NCBI GenBank assembly: GCA_964036195.1 | Contig: OZ038457.1 | Coordinates: 26,174,787-26,238,786, forward strand | Direction of reading: 5' to 3' | Length of the DNA stretch: 64,000 nucleotides | Source of the DNA: Sphaerolaimus hirsutus | Lineage: Eukaryota > Nematoda > Chromadorea > Monhysterida > Sphaerolaimidae | Part shown: piece after piece, positions 1-12,300 of the stretch | How the letters are laid out: each line of letters starts with the position of its first letter | Numbering within the stretch: position 1 is the stretch's first letter | Made by a program: the position numbers and the translations under genes | Notes under the pieces: model-generated | Database searches by the model: none | What the model saw: the letters and a program-made list of their open reading frames with translations, nothing else | What the model was told of the DNA's origin: nothing

Positions 1-225
1 CAAAGTTATGAAAATTAGCGAATTTGAGCAAAACTGTAACAAATTTTCTTTAACATCGCTCTGGATAACTAGATAGCAGGGCAATTTTGGTGGTGGTGTT
101 CAGGGGATTATAGCTAAAAAAATTGCCTCCGGGATAGGTAGCTAGCGATTTGGCGGGTAAACCCACCCAACCCCCTCATTGGAAACCCTGAATAGACCCC
201 CTTCCCCAACCCAATAACCCCTCAG

Positions 226-386
226 CACGTGGTGCAATGCGTAATTGTAGCAGTGAAGACGATCAGCAACATCATGTTGGTCACCTACATGCTCCACTTC
301 ATGTTCTCCATCATCGGCGTGCAGCTGTTCAGCGGGAAGTTCCACTCTTGTTCCGACCCTTCTAAACATACCGCGCATGAATGCAG
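226..386 (+). CDS. Cav1: Cav1 exon: domain III S4-S5 linker and S5
   Basis: Follows acceptor CCCCTCAG and begins [16 protein letters not shown], the conserved III S4-S5 linker. It runs through S5 to the turret (GVQLFSGKF) and ends two bases into a codon at donor GTGTGT. Confidence 0.9.
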
Positions 387-3300
387 GTGTGTTGCGTGTT
401 TTTTGGGGTGAATCTTGGGACTTTAATTGAACTTGGGAGTTAATTTTACTGGACATCCAACACCCATACAAATTTGTGTGTGCGCAGTTAGCACAAAACG
501 CCCACTAGACATCTGAGCGAATGAGGCATCTGTTAAGTCCCTTCAACTGCTTGTGCATCTGCACGGAAAAGGTGGTAACAGCCAGGGGGCACTTTGTAAA
601 CTGCTGCAAACAGTAGATTGGGCGGCGGTATTGGTACCGGCTTGGCGGGCATCGTGTGAATGTGTGCCCAGATGTCCAGCGGGTCTTATGCCTACTGCGC
701 ACTCGCATGTCCAGGAGTGCCCTTACTTACTGCTCAACATTTCAGGGGCACTTTCATAAATTATGTCGATGGTGACCCTAGCCAGCCACAAGTAGAGGAT
801 CGTGAATGGACAAATTATGCATACAATTTTGACAATACTTTAAATGCATTTGTGGCACTTTTCGTTGTGAACACATTTGAGGGCTGGCCTGAGTGAGTTA
901 ATTTCCGGTGTTTTATATTTATTTTTTATGTTTGCAGTTTCTGTTTTTATGGGGAACTTCCGTCACCCGTTGTATTGCCCGTTGCGTAAGTGACATGAAA
1001 GATGATGATAATTGGTGTAAATATGAGTTGTAGGAAAAGTGAAAACTGATAATCCACAAGCAAATTGTACTGTGGCAAAAATATTTTTCACATTAACGTT
1101 TACTTGTCACTTGCTGTAAATAAATATGTAAATACCATTTACAACTTCATTATCACGTTTCAATTTGACAATCAATTTAAACAACTTTCAGCATGCTGTA
1201 CGTGTCCATAGACTCATACGCGGTCGACCACGGCCCCGTGTACAACTATCGATATTGGGTGGCTATTTTTTACGTTTCATTCATCGTGGTGATTCCATTT
1301 TTCATGATGAATGTGTTTGTCGGCTTTGTGATTGTCACGTTTCAGGTTGGTTCTTAATAGTGATGGAGCATTGAATAGTGATGGAAAAATTATGCAAAAA
1401 GCGCACAATAAGTAGGAACATTCAAAATTGGATGCCGGACACAGAGGGTGAAAATGGCGATATGGCGCACCTCAAAAATATGGCGCCAGTTATAATAGGC
1501 ACCGCAAAATACAGCTCACTGACACCAATCATTTTGCGACAATTTGCGTGGCTGTTGACCACCAAGTGCACAGGGAACCGCAACTTGCTGACAACTCGCT
1601 GCCAACTGGGAGGCATCAGGCATGCATGCAGTTGTTTATACTTTACAGTTGACAATGAGTTGTCAGCACATTTTTGTTTTATATGAATTCTCATTGTCTA
1701 AAGTATCTGATAGCATGTTCAGAAAAAAAAATTTTTCGTGTTGAAAAATTGGGTCAAATCGGCATACGGAATTTAGACATCGCTGATATAACTACAAAAA
1801 GGGAATCTACAGGTTATCCCGATCATTTGAAGTGTTTAACGATCCAAATCGGCCCAGAAATAGCTGAGTTATTGATGTTCAAAGTTTGCATATTCTGGGC
1901 GACAACCAAAATTTTTTTCGCAAAAAGTACCTTTTTATAGACCCACTTTACCTCCGGTCAGGGGGGTCTTAGCGAAATTTCCTCGGACTTGTAACTAGCC
2001 CCTACCAGAAACCATATTATATCCAAATTTGAACAATTTCCACCAAGCCGTTCCCGAGTTATAAACATGTGCTCGCGGGCCGACCCCCCCTAAAATGCTA
2101 CCCCCAAAATACCCTATGATGTGGATGCGTGTGAAAGTGCGCCGCTTCCATGCGCTTCACGAGCCCATTTTTTGGTGTGATGTGAGCGAGCTGGTAGCGA
2201 GCTGCCTCAAAATGTCAGCGAGCTAGAGTCAACTTTTGCAACTCGGCAAGCCAGCTGCAGTCAGCCGCGTTTCCTTGCGTGGACCACGGCTAGGGTTCAA
2301 ACGGGATTGAGTTTTCGGGATCGGGATTGTTTTTTTGAGATTTCGGGATCAGGATCGAGATTGGCCGAGATTGGGGTCACGGGATCGGGATTGGCATTTT
2401 TTTCGGGATTGGGATTGGGGTATTGGGATAGAGCTTTTGGCCAATGTTCTGGCGTTCACAGTTGTGCATAAAGGTCTCAAAACACTGTTGGATGCCAGAA
2501 AAGTGGCATAAAATGAACGTTGGGGGTTTGCGTTCACATTTTTGCATGCAAAAACGTCATTTTTTCACTTTTGATAATTTCCACTAATTTTTCCGGGATC
2601 GGGATCCCAGACTTTGGAGTTTCTCGGGATCGGGATTGGGATTTGAAAGTTTTCGGGATCGGGATCTGGGCTGCTAAATCCCGGAATTTCACGGGATCCG
2701 GGATCGGGATCGGGATCCCGTTTGAACCCTAACCACGGCTCCTTTGAAGAAAATGTCAATGGCGCCATTCCATCACTAATCATAGGCATTTTGCCGTTTT
2801 TCCACATTACATCATTTTTTCACACTTATCATCAAATTTCGGACTACATATTGCAGAATGAAGGTGAAAGGGAGTATGAGAACTGTGAACTGGACAAAAA
2901 TCAGGTAGGGTTGCAATTGTTTTAGTGGCACTGATTCACTAATCATTATCAATCGTTATTCACAGAGAAAATGCATAGAATTTGCACTGTCAGCTAAGCC
3001 ACAGAAGAAGTACATTCCCAGAAACAAATGGCAGTATAAAGTGTGGTGGCTGGTCACCAGCACTGTGTTTGAATATTTCATCTTGACAGTGATTGGTCTC
3101 AATGTACTCACATTGGCTATGAAGGTTTGTTCCTTTTTGGAAGTATTTTTTACCTTTTTTTTTTGTTTTTCTGGGTTTCATTATATTTGGCAGACATCAA
3201 ATTTAGTATGGAAAACTACCGTAACCCATCTGAATAATGAACCAAAATAATACAGTTTTTCATTAGGCGGTGTTTACACGGATTCTTTGTGTCAACAAAA

Positions 3301-6300
3301 ATTGTGATTTTGTCAACCATGTTTTTGGGTGAAAACCAATAAGTAGATAGATCGGATGCCTCAATTGATCATTATTTGATCTACCCCATTACATGGAACA
3401 ATAATTAATTTTTATAGATTACGCAATAATGCACAACAGATAATGTATTTTTCTTGTTGTCGTAGGTTTGTCGGAGGGTTTGTTCTACGCGGCTCGCTGG
3501 CGAGGCCGCGTAGAACAAATGCGGCGACAACCTCCGACAACATGAAAAAAGTGTGATCTAGTGTGCGTGATTAGGGAAATTATGGAATTTGATGTTTGCC
3601 CCAGGCAGTGAAGCTGGCACAATCACGATCAATTGAGGTATCACACATGTTATATATTTCACATTGATTCCACAAGAACAGTTATAAAAATTGCATTTTT
3701 TGTTGTCACAGCAAATCCGTGTAAACGCCGCCTTATAATATTTTTTTGTTACTATGGAATAATTAATTATGAAATTTATCACAAGATTTTATTCATTGAA
3801 TAATGGTAGGATTCTGCACGTCCGTTGCGATCTGCCCAGTGCAGTAAGTATAGGTATATTTTTTGGGAGATAACGTATTTTAAATCATCTGAGATTGTAT
3901 TTAATTGAGGCCTCTACTTCTAAAAGTCGACAAGTCCACAAAATGTGATTTTGAGTAAAGTTTCGGACCCAATTCCAGGCCCCTGGTGCGTGTCCAATTT
4001 GGCTCTCTCATGCTTTCCATTAAGTTCCATATGTTGACAATAAAGTGTCAAATTTTCAGCCCCTGCTCTCAACCTTAATATGAAAAATGGGGCGTCCATA
4101 AATTTCCATTCGGTCAGAGCAAAACTGTTGTTGGGGGGAAAATGGACTTGTCGACTTCTTGCACTCGAGAAAATTTATGTTCCCGACGACGACGAAGCTG
4201 CCTTATGGGCAATTTATGGACTTGTCGACTGTCGAGAATTAGCTGTCCATGATGGACTTATCACAATTCCTAACAAAAATGAAGACACAGGGTGGACTCG
4301 TTGACTTTTAGCCCGAAACTAAGTGGATTTGTCGACTTCTTGCCTAAATTTTTTTGCATTTTTTCCCAAAAATTTCAAATTTGGCACTTTGCTATATGGG
4401 CATGTGAGGTCAAAAAATTTATGGAAAATGATAAGAAATGTGCGGAAGTTGACGTTTCCCAGATGACGTTTCCGGGCCCCAGATGACGTTTCCGGGCCTA
4501 ACTCAAAATTTTCATATTTTGGACTTATCGACTTTTAGAAGTAGACGCCTCAATTGTATGTTCTCAAAATCACCCATTTTTCAATGATAATTGCGATCGA
4601 TGCATCTTGAAATCTGGGTAAATATTCCACAGGAACTTACTATATCCTAGACAAAATGCAAATTTTTTCGGTATAATAAACATATAGGCTAAAAACTTTC
4701 TTCTTGTAACTTATGGTATTCACTTTGCTCGTATTTTGCAGACCTGGCCGCCCAGTCCCGACTTGGAAGCCGTTTTAGATGTAACAAATTTGGTATTTTC
4801 AGCAATTTTCACACTTGAAGCCATCCTGAAATTAATTGCACTCACACCAAGGGTTAGTTTAATTTTTTACGATTTGTATTTTTGAGTTTCACAATTTGTC
4901 GACAACATTTATCATTGGTATTGTTCACAATTAGTGAAATTTTAATGTCACTTGTTATTTTACGTTTCACTTTTTATCTGTTGTTATGCTGTAAACAATT
5001 TTCACAGATTTTTTAGTTGAAAATTTGAACTTATAAAGTGACCAAATTACTCGCAGAACTATTTCGGAGATTCCTGGAACCTGTTCGATTTTATCATTGT
5101 TCTCGGCTCTATAATCGACATCGTTTACGCGCGAGTTTCCCATGGCGCTGGGGTGATTTCGATCAATTTTTTCCGACTTTTTCGAGTGATGAGATTGGTG
5201 AAATTGCTGGGGAAAGGGGAGGGAATCAGAACTTTGTTGTGGACTTTTGTGAAAAGTTTTCAGGTGGGTTTTGTTTTTGTTTTATTTAAATTTTTCGCGG
5301 TTTTTTATTGACTTTATAAATGCATGGCCATTTTGCTTTGAAAATTGAAAAAAAAATATAAGATGTTTCCATTTTTGGCGCTATGCACGCTAGTTTGCTG
5401 TCAGTAAACCCAAAATATTGATTTGTAAACACGTAAATCAACATAGAATGGAATTTGAGTTTACTGGAGTTAGGTGTTCATCAACTTCAATCGACGGTGA
5501 GTAAAATATTCAACCCAGACAATTTAAATGCATCAAAGCTGATGATTACCATATTTCTAATAGAATGGCACCTCCAATAAATGGCAGGTATAAAGAAATT
5601 GAAGTAAAAATTGAATGGCGCTCTTATATTAGAAGAAATGCGGTAATGAGTTTACTAAATTTTTCAAACTTGATTGGTAAACTAGTGTGTGAGGCGACAT
5701 TGTTGTGAACAAGTGACAATAAAAGTATAGGTGACATGACAGGTAAATTCGTATAGGAAGATATTTGTATCTGTTAGTTTATTTGTTACTTGACGTATAC
5801 TCTGCTTACTTTACACCTTGCACGCGTGGTTCCAGCTGGAAGTGTGCCAACGATGGTTAACGCATGCGAGTTTCATAAAAAGATGCCAAAATTGATTGTT
5901 GTTATAGTTTTATTCATCATCATACCTATACACATCGATGAATTTTTTTCATCTTTTTACGGAAATCGCATGATTTAATGATCATTGGCACGCTTCCAAC
6001 ACGAGACATGAATCAGTGCGAGGGCAGAGTATCATGTCCGCCGAGTATACCCCTTGTAGCTTGACCTATCACTTCTATTTCCACTTATTCACTCGCGGAA
6101 AGGACCTGGTTTAAATCCACAATTGGTTATACATTCCCTGTAAAGTTAACTAGAATTTTATCTGTGCTGTAAAGTGACAATTTTGGTCAAAATTATCACT
6201 TCAAACTTTAAAAAAATTATTTCAGGCCCTGCCATATGTGTTTCTGTTGATCGCGCTGCTATTTTTTATTTACGCCGTGATTGGAATGCAAGTTTTTGGA

Positions 6301-9300
6301 AAAATCAGAATCACTGGCGATGGGGACATCACGAGAAACAACAATTTCCAGACGTTTTTCTCTTCTGTCATGGTGCTTTTTAGGTAGGTGCGATGTGTTT
6401 TTTGGTTATGTAGAAAATGTTTAGTGTTGCACAAAATTGTTTGACTGACACACAAGTGAAAATTTGTTGGCTCGTCGCCAACGGACAAAATATCAGAAAG
6501 TAAGTCTTTATTTTATTTACATGGATCACAAACTGCAGTTTTTGTCATTTACATTTGTCTTTACTCAATTCAGGGTTGCGGTATTAAGGGGTTAATCCAA
6601 GAGAGTGTATTTCGTGGGGGTCAATCCAACGCGGTGTATTTCGAGGGGGGTCAATCAATCCAAGGGGGTGTATTTCGAGAAGGGTCAATCCAAAGGGGTG
6701 TACTTCGAGGGGGGTCGATCCTCGAGGGTGTATTTTCGAGGGGTCAATCCAAGGGGTGTATTTCGAGGGGGTCTATTTTAGGGAGGAATATGGTAATTTC
6801 TGGGAAATACTGCAATTTGCCTCACTCACGTGCAGGTGCTCCACGGGCGAGGCGTGGCAGAACATAATGCTGGCTTGCGCGTCTTCCCCCGACGCTCTGT
6901 GCGACCCCGCTTCGGACGACTACAAAAAGTACGGCCCCGATGCGCAGTGCGGCACCAATTTTTCCTACATCTATTTTATCAGTTTTGTGCTGATTTGTTC
7001 GTTTTTGGTTGGTTGTTTAAAAAACCCTTTTTTGGCTTTGTTTATGTATTGTTTTTGTCTGAAAAACATCGTTTTGTGCCCAATTTGAACAAAAACGGCA
7101 TGTCATTTTATTAATAAAACATATTTCGTGAATGGAGTTGATAGAAACACAGAGTTGTTAAAATACCGGTATTTTTGGAAAGCGTAAGCGTAAGCGTAAA
7201 TACACTTTCCAAATTTGGAGTATGGATACTGTAAGCGTAAGGTATTTTAAAAATACCTAGGAAAGCGTAAAAAAAAGCGTAAGCGTAAAAATTGTTAAGA
7301 GAGTGCTCTTGCTGTTAAGCATCAGAAAACACCGTTGCTTTCACTTTTAGATGAAATTATTTATCATTTCCATTCACCTTTTCATCCTTTCATTTGCATA
7401 TGCATATGAATTTTTTCATTGTGATCAAAACAATTTGTCCATTTTTGTTCAGTGTATCTTGCCAAATCAAGCCCTCATTGACATTTTTCGGACGTCCACT
7501 TGATAGTCTGCCCTTAGATGTTGATGACAATTCATCAGCAGCAACACCTAAAAAATCATCATCTTCTAACTTGGAGTTCATGGTGTTGACGGCGACAACA
7601 TCGTCGTCGGAATCCATTTAAGACTCCAAAATGTCTAATCTAAAGCCACAATTTCGCGACACAATTTGTACATGCGCCGCTATTTCCAGTGCATCACTGC
7701 ACACACGCAGTCACTTCTCGGTACGCAGTCATGTTCACTTTCGACCGAGTGAAAAGCTTTTATACGCTTTTAGTACCCGGGTATTTCGGCTGGGAAAGCG
7801 TAATAAAGCATACGGGTATTTTATGAAAGCGTAAGCGTAAGCGTAAGTATAAATGCCCATTTACCCGGGTATTTCGGGTAAGCGTAAATACGCTTTCGCA
7901 ACTCTGTAGAAACATGCCTGAAAATTTTGACATAATAATAATCCTCCCCTTGAATAGTACCCTGTCAAAAAGTACGACAAAGGAATAATATCCCAGGGGA
8001 ATTCTTCAAGTAAATACGTTAAAACGCGCTCCGATACCTCGCAGGTAATCAACTTATTCGTAGCAGTTATAATGGACAATTTTGACTACTTAACCCGAGA
8101 TTGGTCGATTTTGGGCGCCCACCACTTAGAAGAATTTGTTCGCTTGTGGGCAGAGTACGACCCTGATGCAAAGGGTCGGATAAAACATTTGGACGTGGTG
8201 ACTTTATTGAGAAAAATCAACCCTCCGCTGGGCTTTGGCAAATTGTGTCCGCATAGATTGGCTTGCAAAGTTGGCTTTGTGGTGGTACTTTTGAGGAATA
8301 GTTGTGTGTAGGGTCAGAGGTATCTTAGATTTTAACCCTCCAGGGGTTAGATGGATAGCCAATCGCTTAATTGCAGAGATTGCAAATTTGCAGAAATTTT
8401 GCTGGAAACATTGCATACATAATGCATAATTGTGACAGAAAATAGAAAGTTAGGCCAGGAAATAGAAAGCGAGGTGGAAAAACAGAAAAGTTGCCAGAAA
8501 CCGGAAAATGAGGGCGGGAACAGAAAATTTGCCAGAAAATGGAAAATGAGCCAGAAAAATGGAAAGTGTAAAAAATTTAGCGGCCAGAAATCGGAAATGG
8601 AAAACGGAAAGTGGACACCCGAGTGATGGGCATCTGATCTGGCCCTCTTCACAAAATGCCAGTGATAATTACAAGTGAAGAAGTGAAAAACAATGTAAAT
8701 AAAAGTGCGAAGTAAAAAGAAAAGTAAAGCTATAAGTGAGAGTAGTGAGATGTCATGTAAAGAGTTGAAAGTTAAGTTTACTTTTCACTTGCAGTTTCAC
8801 TTCTCACTTCTTAAGTTACTTTTCTTTTAACATTTTACTTCCCACACCTAAACTTTTTTTTACTCCTCCGCCTGTGGAATTGACCCTAGACAGGCTTTTC
8901 ACCAGCCCACATGACCCTCAAACTTCATAAACTCCCCCCCCCCTCCCCAGCGCCTAGTGTCAATGAACATGCCTCTGAACTCTGACGGCACGGTGAGTTT
9001 CAACGCGACGCTGTTCGCTTTGGTGCGCACCAATCTAAAAATATACACCGAGGGCACAGTGGACGAGGCGAATGAACAATTCAGACAAGTGATTATGAAA
9101 TTGTGGAAAAGGACGCCCCAGAAGTTGCTGGACGAAGTTGTGCCGCCCGCTGGAAGTGCGTACATTTTTTGATAAGTTTTGATAAAAGGGTGGAGAATAT
9201 GACACAACAGTTGCGGAAATCTGTGATCAGTGGACATGTGCACTCAGTGGACATCCACAGCGCATGTGCTGCTGTCATGGCGCAGTGGTCGCAAAACCGA

Positions 9301-12300
9301 CAACTACTGCAATTGTCCCGATCGTCATGTCCCGATGGCTGCATGTCAGGATATTTTGGGACCATTGGGTGCCCTATCCTGCACTAAGCGCAAATGCCTT
9401 CTGGGTGCCGTGAGGCGGCCACAGCATTTGCGCAGATGCAGCTACAATGCAGATCTGGCGACAGCTGCGTGTGCTGCATGGCAGTGGCACCGTGCAGCTG
9501 CAACACGTTTGCCTCAGATGTCCACCGAGCACATGCAAACATGCAGTGAGCATAGATGTCCACTGAGCGCCAATGTCCATGGGTTTTCCACATGGATATA
9601 AGATTAAGATTGGATTAAGCTGACATTTCAAAGTGTAAAGTCAAGTATCAAGTGACATTAGAACATCGTGTAGTTTGCTTGTTGCCATGTATTCAAGTTT
9701 TATAAACTTGTCGATGTGATGAACTGCACACTGTGTTGCAATAGACTTTCACCAACTCCCAAATGCCCCCCAGATGAATCGGACATCACAGTGGGCAAAT
9801 TCTACGCCACCTTCCTAATCCAAGACTATTTCCGTCGCTTCAAAAAGCGCAAGGAATTAGATGCGTGGGAAAGGGTTCAAACGACAGGTGCCTGGACATC
9901 TGCCACGATGTCTCTGGTTGCAGGGCTCAGGAAGGTTCTATTGGAGGACGAGGGAGGGCTGGAGGAGGGCAGTAGGGTGAGAAGGGCTGTGTCCGGCATG
10001 TTGGATGTGGATTGGGTGAGTTCAGCGGGGTTGGATCACCCTGTGCCCTCACTCATCCGCGACCCAGTACTCATCTGTACCCATTACTTATCTATGTTCC
10101 CCAAATCGGGGTGCATAGATGAGCAGTGGTCAGGTGAGAAGTGTATCGGCAACTCAGCGTGGGTGAATAGTGGGAGGGGTTTAGATGAAGAGATTAGCAG
10201 AGATTACTCATTATGGGTTACAAATAAACACAAAGGTGTGAATGCCCGCTTAGCCCTCCACAACCACTGCATAATGTGAACCGCGCAGCCAGCAGTCACC
10301 ATGTGATGTGCACTGCATCACTCAGTACACATGTACATAAAAGATGTCTGCCATGGCTCGCACATCTGGCAGCTTTATCAGGCTGCTTGGCAGCACAGAG
10401 TGGCACAGTGGACATCAGGTGATGCCTACCCACTGGGGGTTCTCATTACGTTGTGATTATGGGGGCATTCACCCGGCATGGGCATCAAAAACGAAGACAT
10501 CCGCTGTGCCAGTCTAAAGATACCTGTGCTTGCTGCTCGCATGGAACGATGTTGTCTAATCCAATGATTTCTTCATCTAAACCAGGGGTCTCCAATGGGA
10601 AGGGAGGTTTGGGAGGTCGCCCCCTCCCCAAACAGCTAGGTATCTATCTATCGAGGAGGCTGCTCAGCTATCTGTCTATCTGGGAGGCAAATTTTTTGGT
10701 TACTATCCCCTGAACCCTCCCCCAAATCGGCCAGCTATTTACGATTTAACTATTTATCTTAAGCTTTTTTGAGAAATTAAACCTTTTTACATAGATACCT
10801 ATACCTTTTTTTAGATTTTCACCTCCAAAATCACTAGTTGATGTGTATCACTGCCTTTTTTCAGCTATTTCTAGTACTAAACACCTTCCCGATCAAGTCC
10901 GGCCCCCCATTTTTTATTTTACTTCTGACGTCCTATCTCCAGTTCTAGGACATGCCACAAGCTCAAACTTGGGGTAGATATTGGCGCAACCCCCTCTACA
11001 TCGCATGAATTGGAGGGGTCGCAGCGACCCCCTACAGGGTGGGTCACCCTAAGTGCAAAAAAATTCGTGGCTTTTTAGTGTCCCACACAGGTCCGGCCCC
11101 CACTGATTTCTTGCACTGCGGGTGATGTACCTCCAGCTGTGGGAGGGGTAAAAATCTACAATTTTGGGGATGTGTCGCTTGGGGTAAATTTAAAATTGTA
11201 AATTTACTTATTTTTGTTCCTGCAATGATGTCATTTTTTCAATTCGAAATTCACCCCAAGCAAATTTTATTATGAAGGCATTTTGGAGATAAGGTTTTTT
11301 ACACAACTTGAAACCTTGAACTCTCCCCTAAAAATTATGGTAAACCAGCAGTTCAAGTGTCTAATAAGAAAGTTGTAAAAGTGATTTTTCGTCAGCCACT
11401 GGAGGGATGGGTTCATGTGGTAGGCGGTTTTTGGTACGATATTTATAGAGGATATTTAATGCTTATTTGACATTATCAATCACTTTAGTGTTGAAACAAC
11501 ACAAAAGTGAATATTTTTAAAAATTCAATTGGGTGCTGGACCTGTGTGGGACAGTAATGTTTTGATAAATTTTGAATGCTGCACCCAACACTGCAGCCCC
11601 CCCCCCTCCCGGGGTGAGACCTAAAAAGTCCCGGAAAATGCAATTTTTCCTATACATTTTTCGAGGTTTCTAAAAAATTTTGCGCGCAAGCGTAAAGTGG
11701 TTAATCTATATAAAGTGGTTCCTGGCGTTGGCGCCAACGCCAATAGCGCCATGGCGTGGCGCCTTGGAATGGCGCTAGCGCCAAAACACCTTTCCGTCCC
11801 TATATAGGGAAAAAAATTAGGGGGGGGCTGAGCCCCCCCCCCCGCTCGCCGGCCCCCGTAAACAAGCAGCCCCCCCGCTCAAAAATCCTGGATACGTCCC
11901 TGACAGTGGGTAAAAATGCACGCCGGGTAATGAACATGGAGGTCGGCTGCGGAAATACATCATGTGACCAGTGCGGCAAACACAAATGATATCGTACATA
12001 ATCCTATTGTTTGCCTTTGTGTTTGCCACCGGCCCGCGTTTTAATGTATTTATCAAACTACTTTAAATTTTTAAATGCATATTTAAGATAAGATTAGATT
12101 TAGATTTTTGCAAGTTGCTTATATATTCAGGTTAAACTAATGTCAGGTTATCAGGTTATTCAGGATAAGCGCCAATATCTGGATTTCAGGGCGCTGAAAT
12201 GCAAAAGTCAAAAAGTATACTTGGCGGCCTGTAGGCGCAGAGTATGCGCAGAATTAATGAAGAAAAAAACGCGCTGCAGGCTTATAAAATGGGGGTGTAC

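Larger units (their letters stand above)
3125..4741 (+). other. Cav1 intron carrying two inverted-repeat elements
   Basis: The intron between IV S1 and IV S2 is mostly transposon: a Harbinger-like MITE at 3266-3734 and a second inverted-repeat element at 3907-4551. Nothing coding was recognised. Confidence 0.6.

Noticed and set aside
9716-10279. Extended reading frame past the IQ exon
   Set aside because: A strong GTGAGT donor at 10016 and phase-matched downstream exon make the rest intronic; the extension has no Cav similarity.
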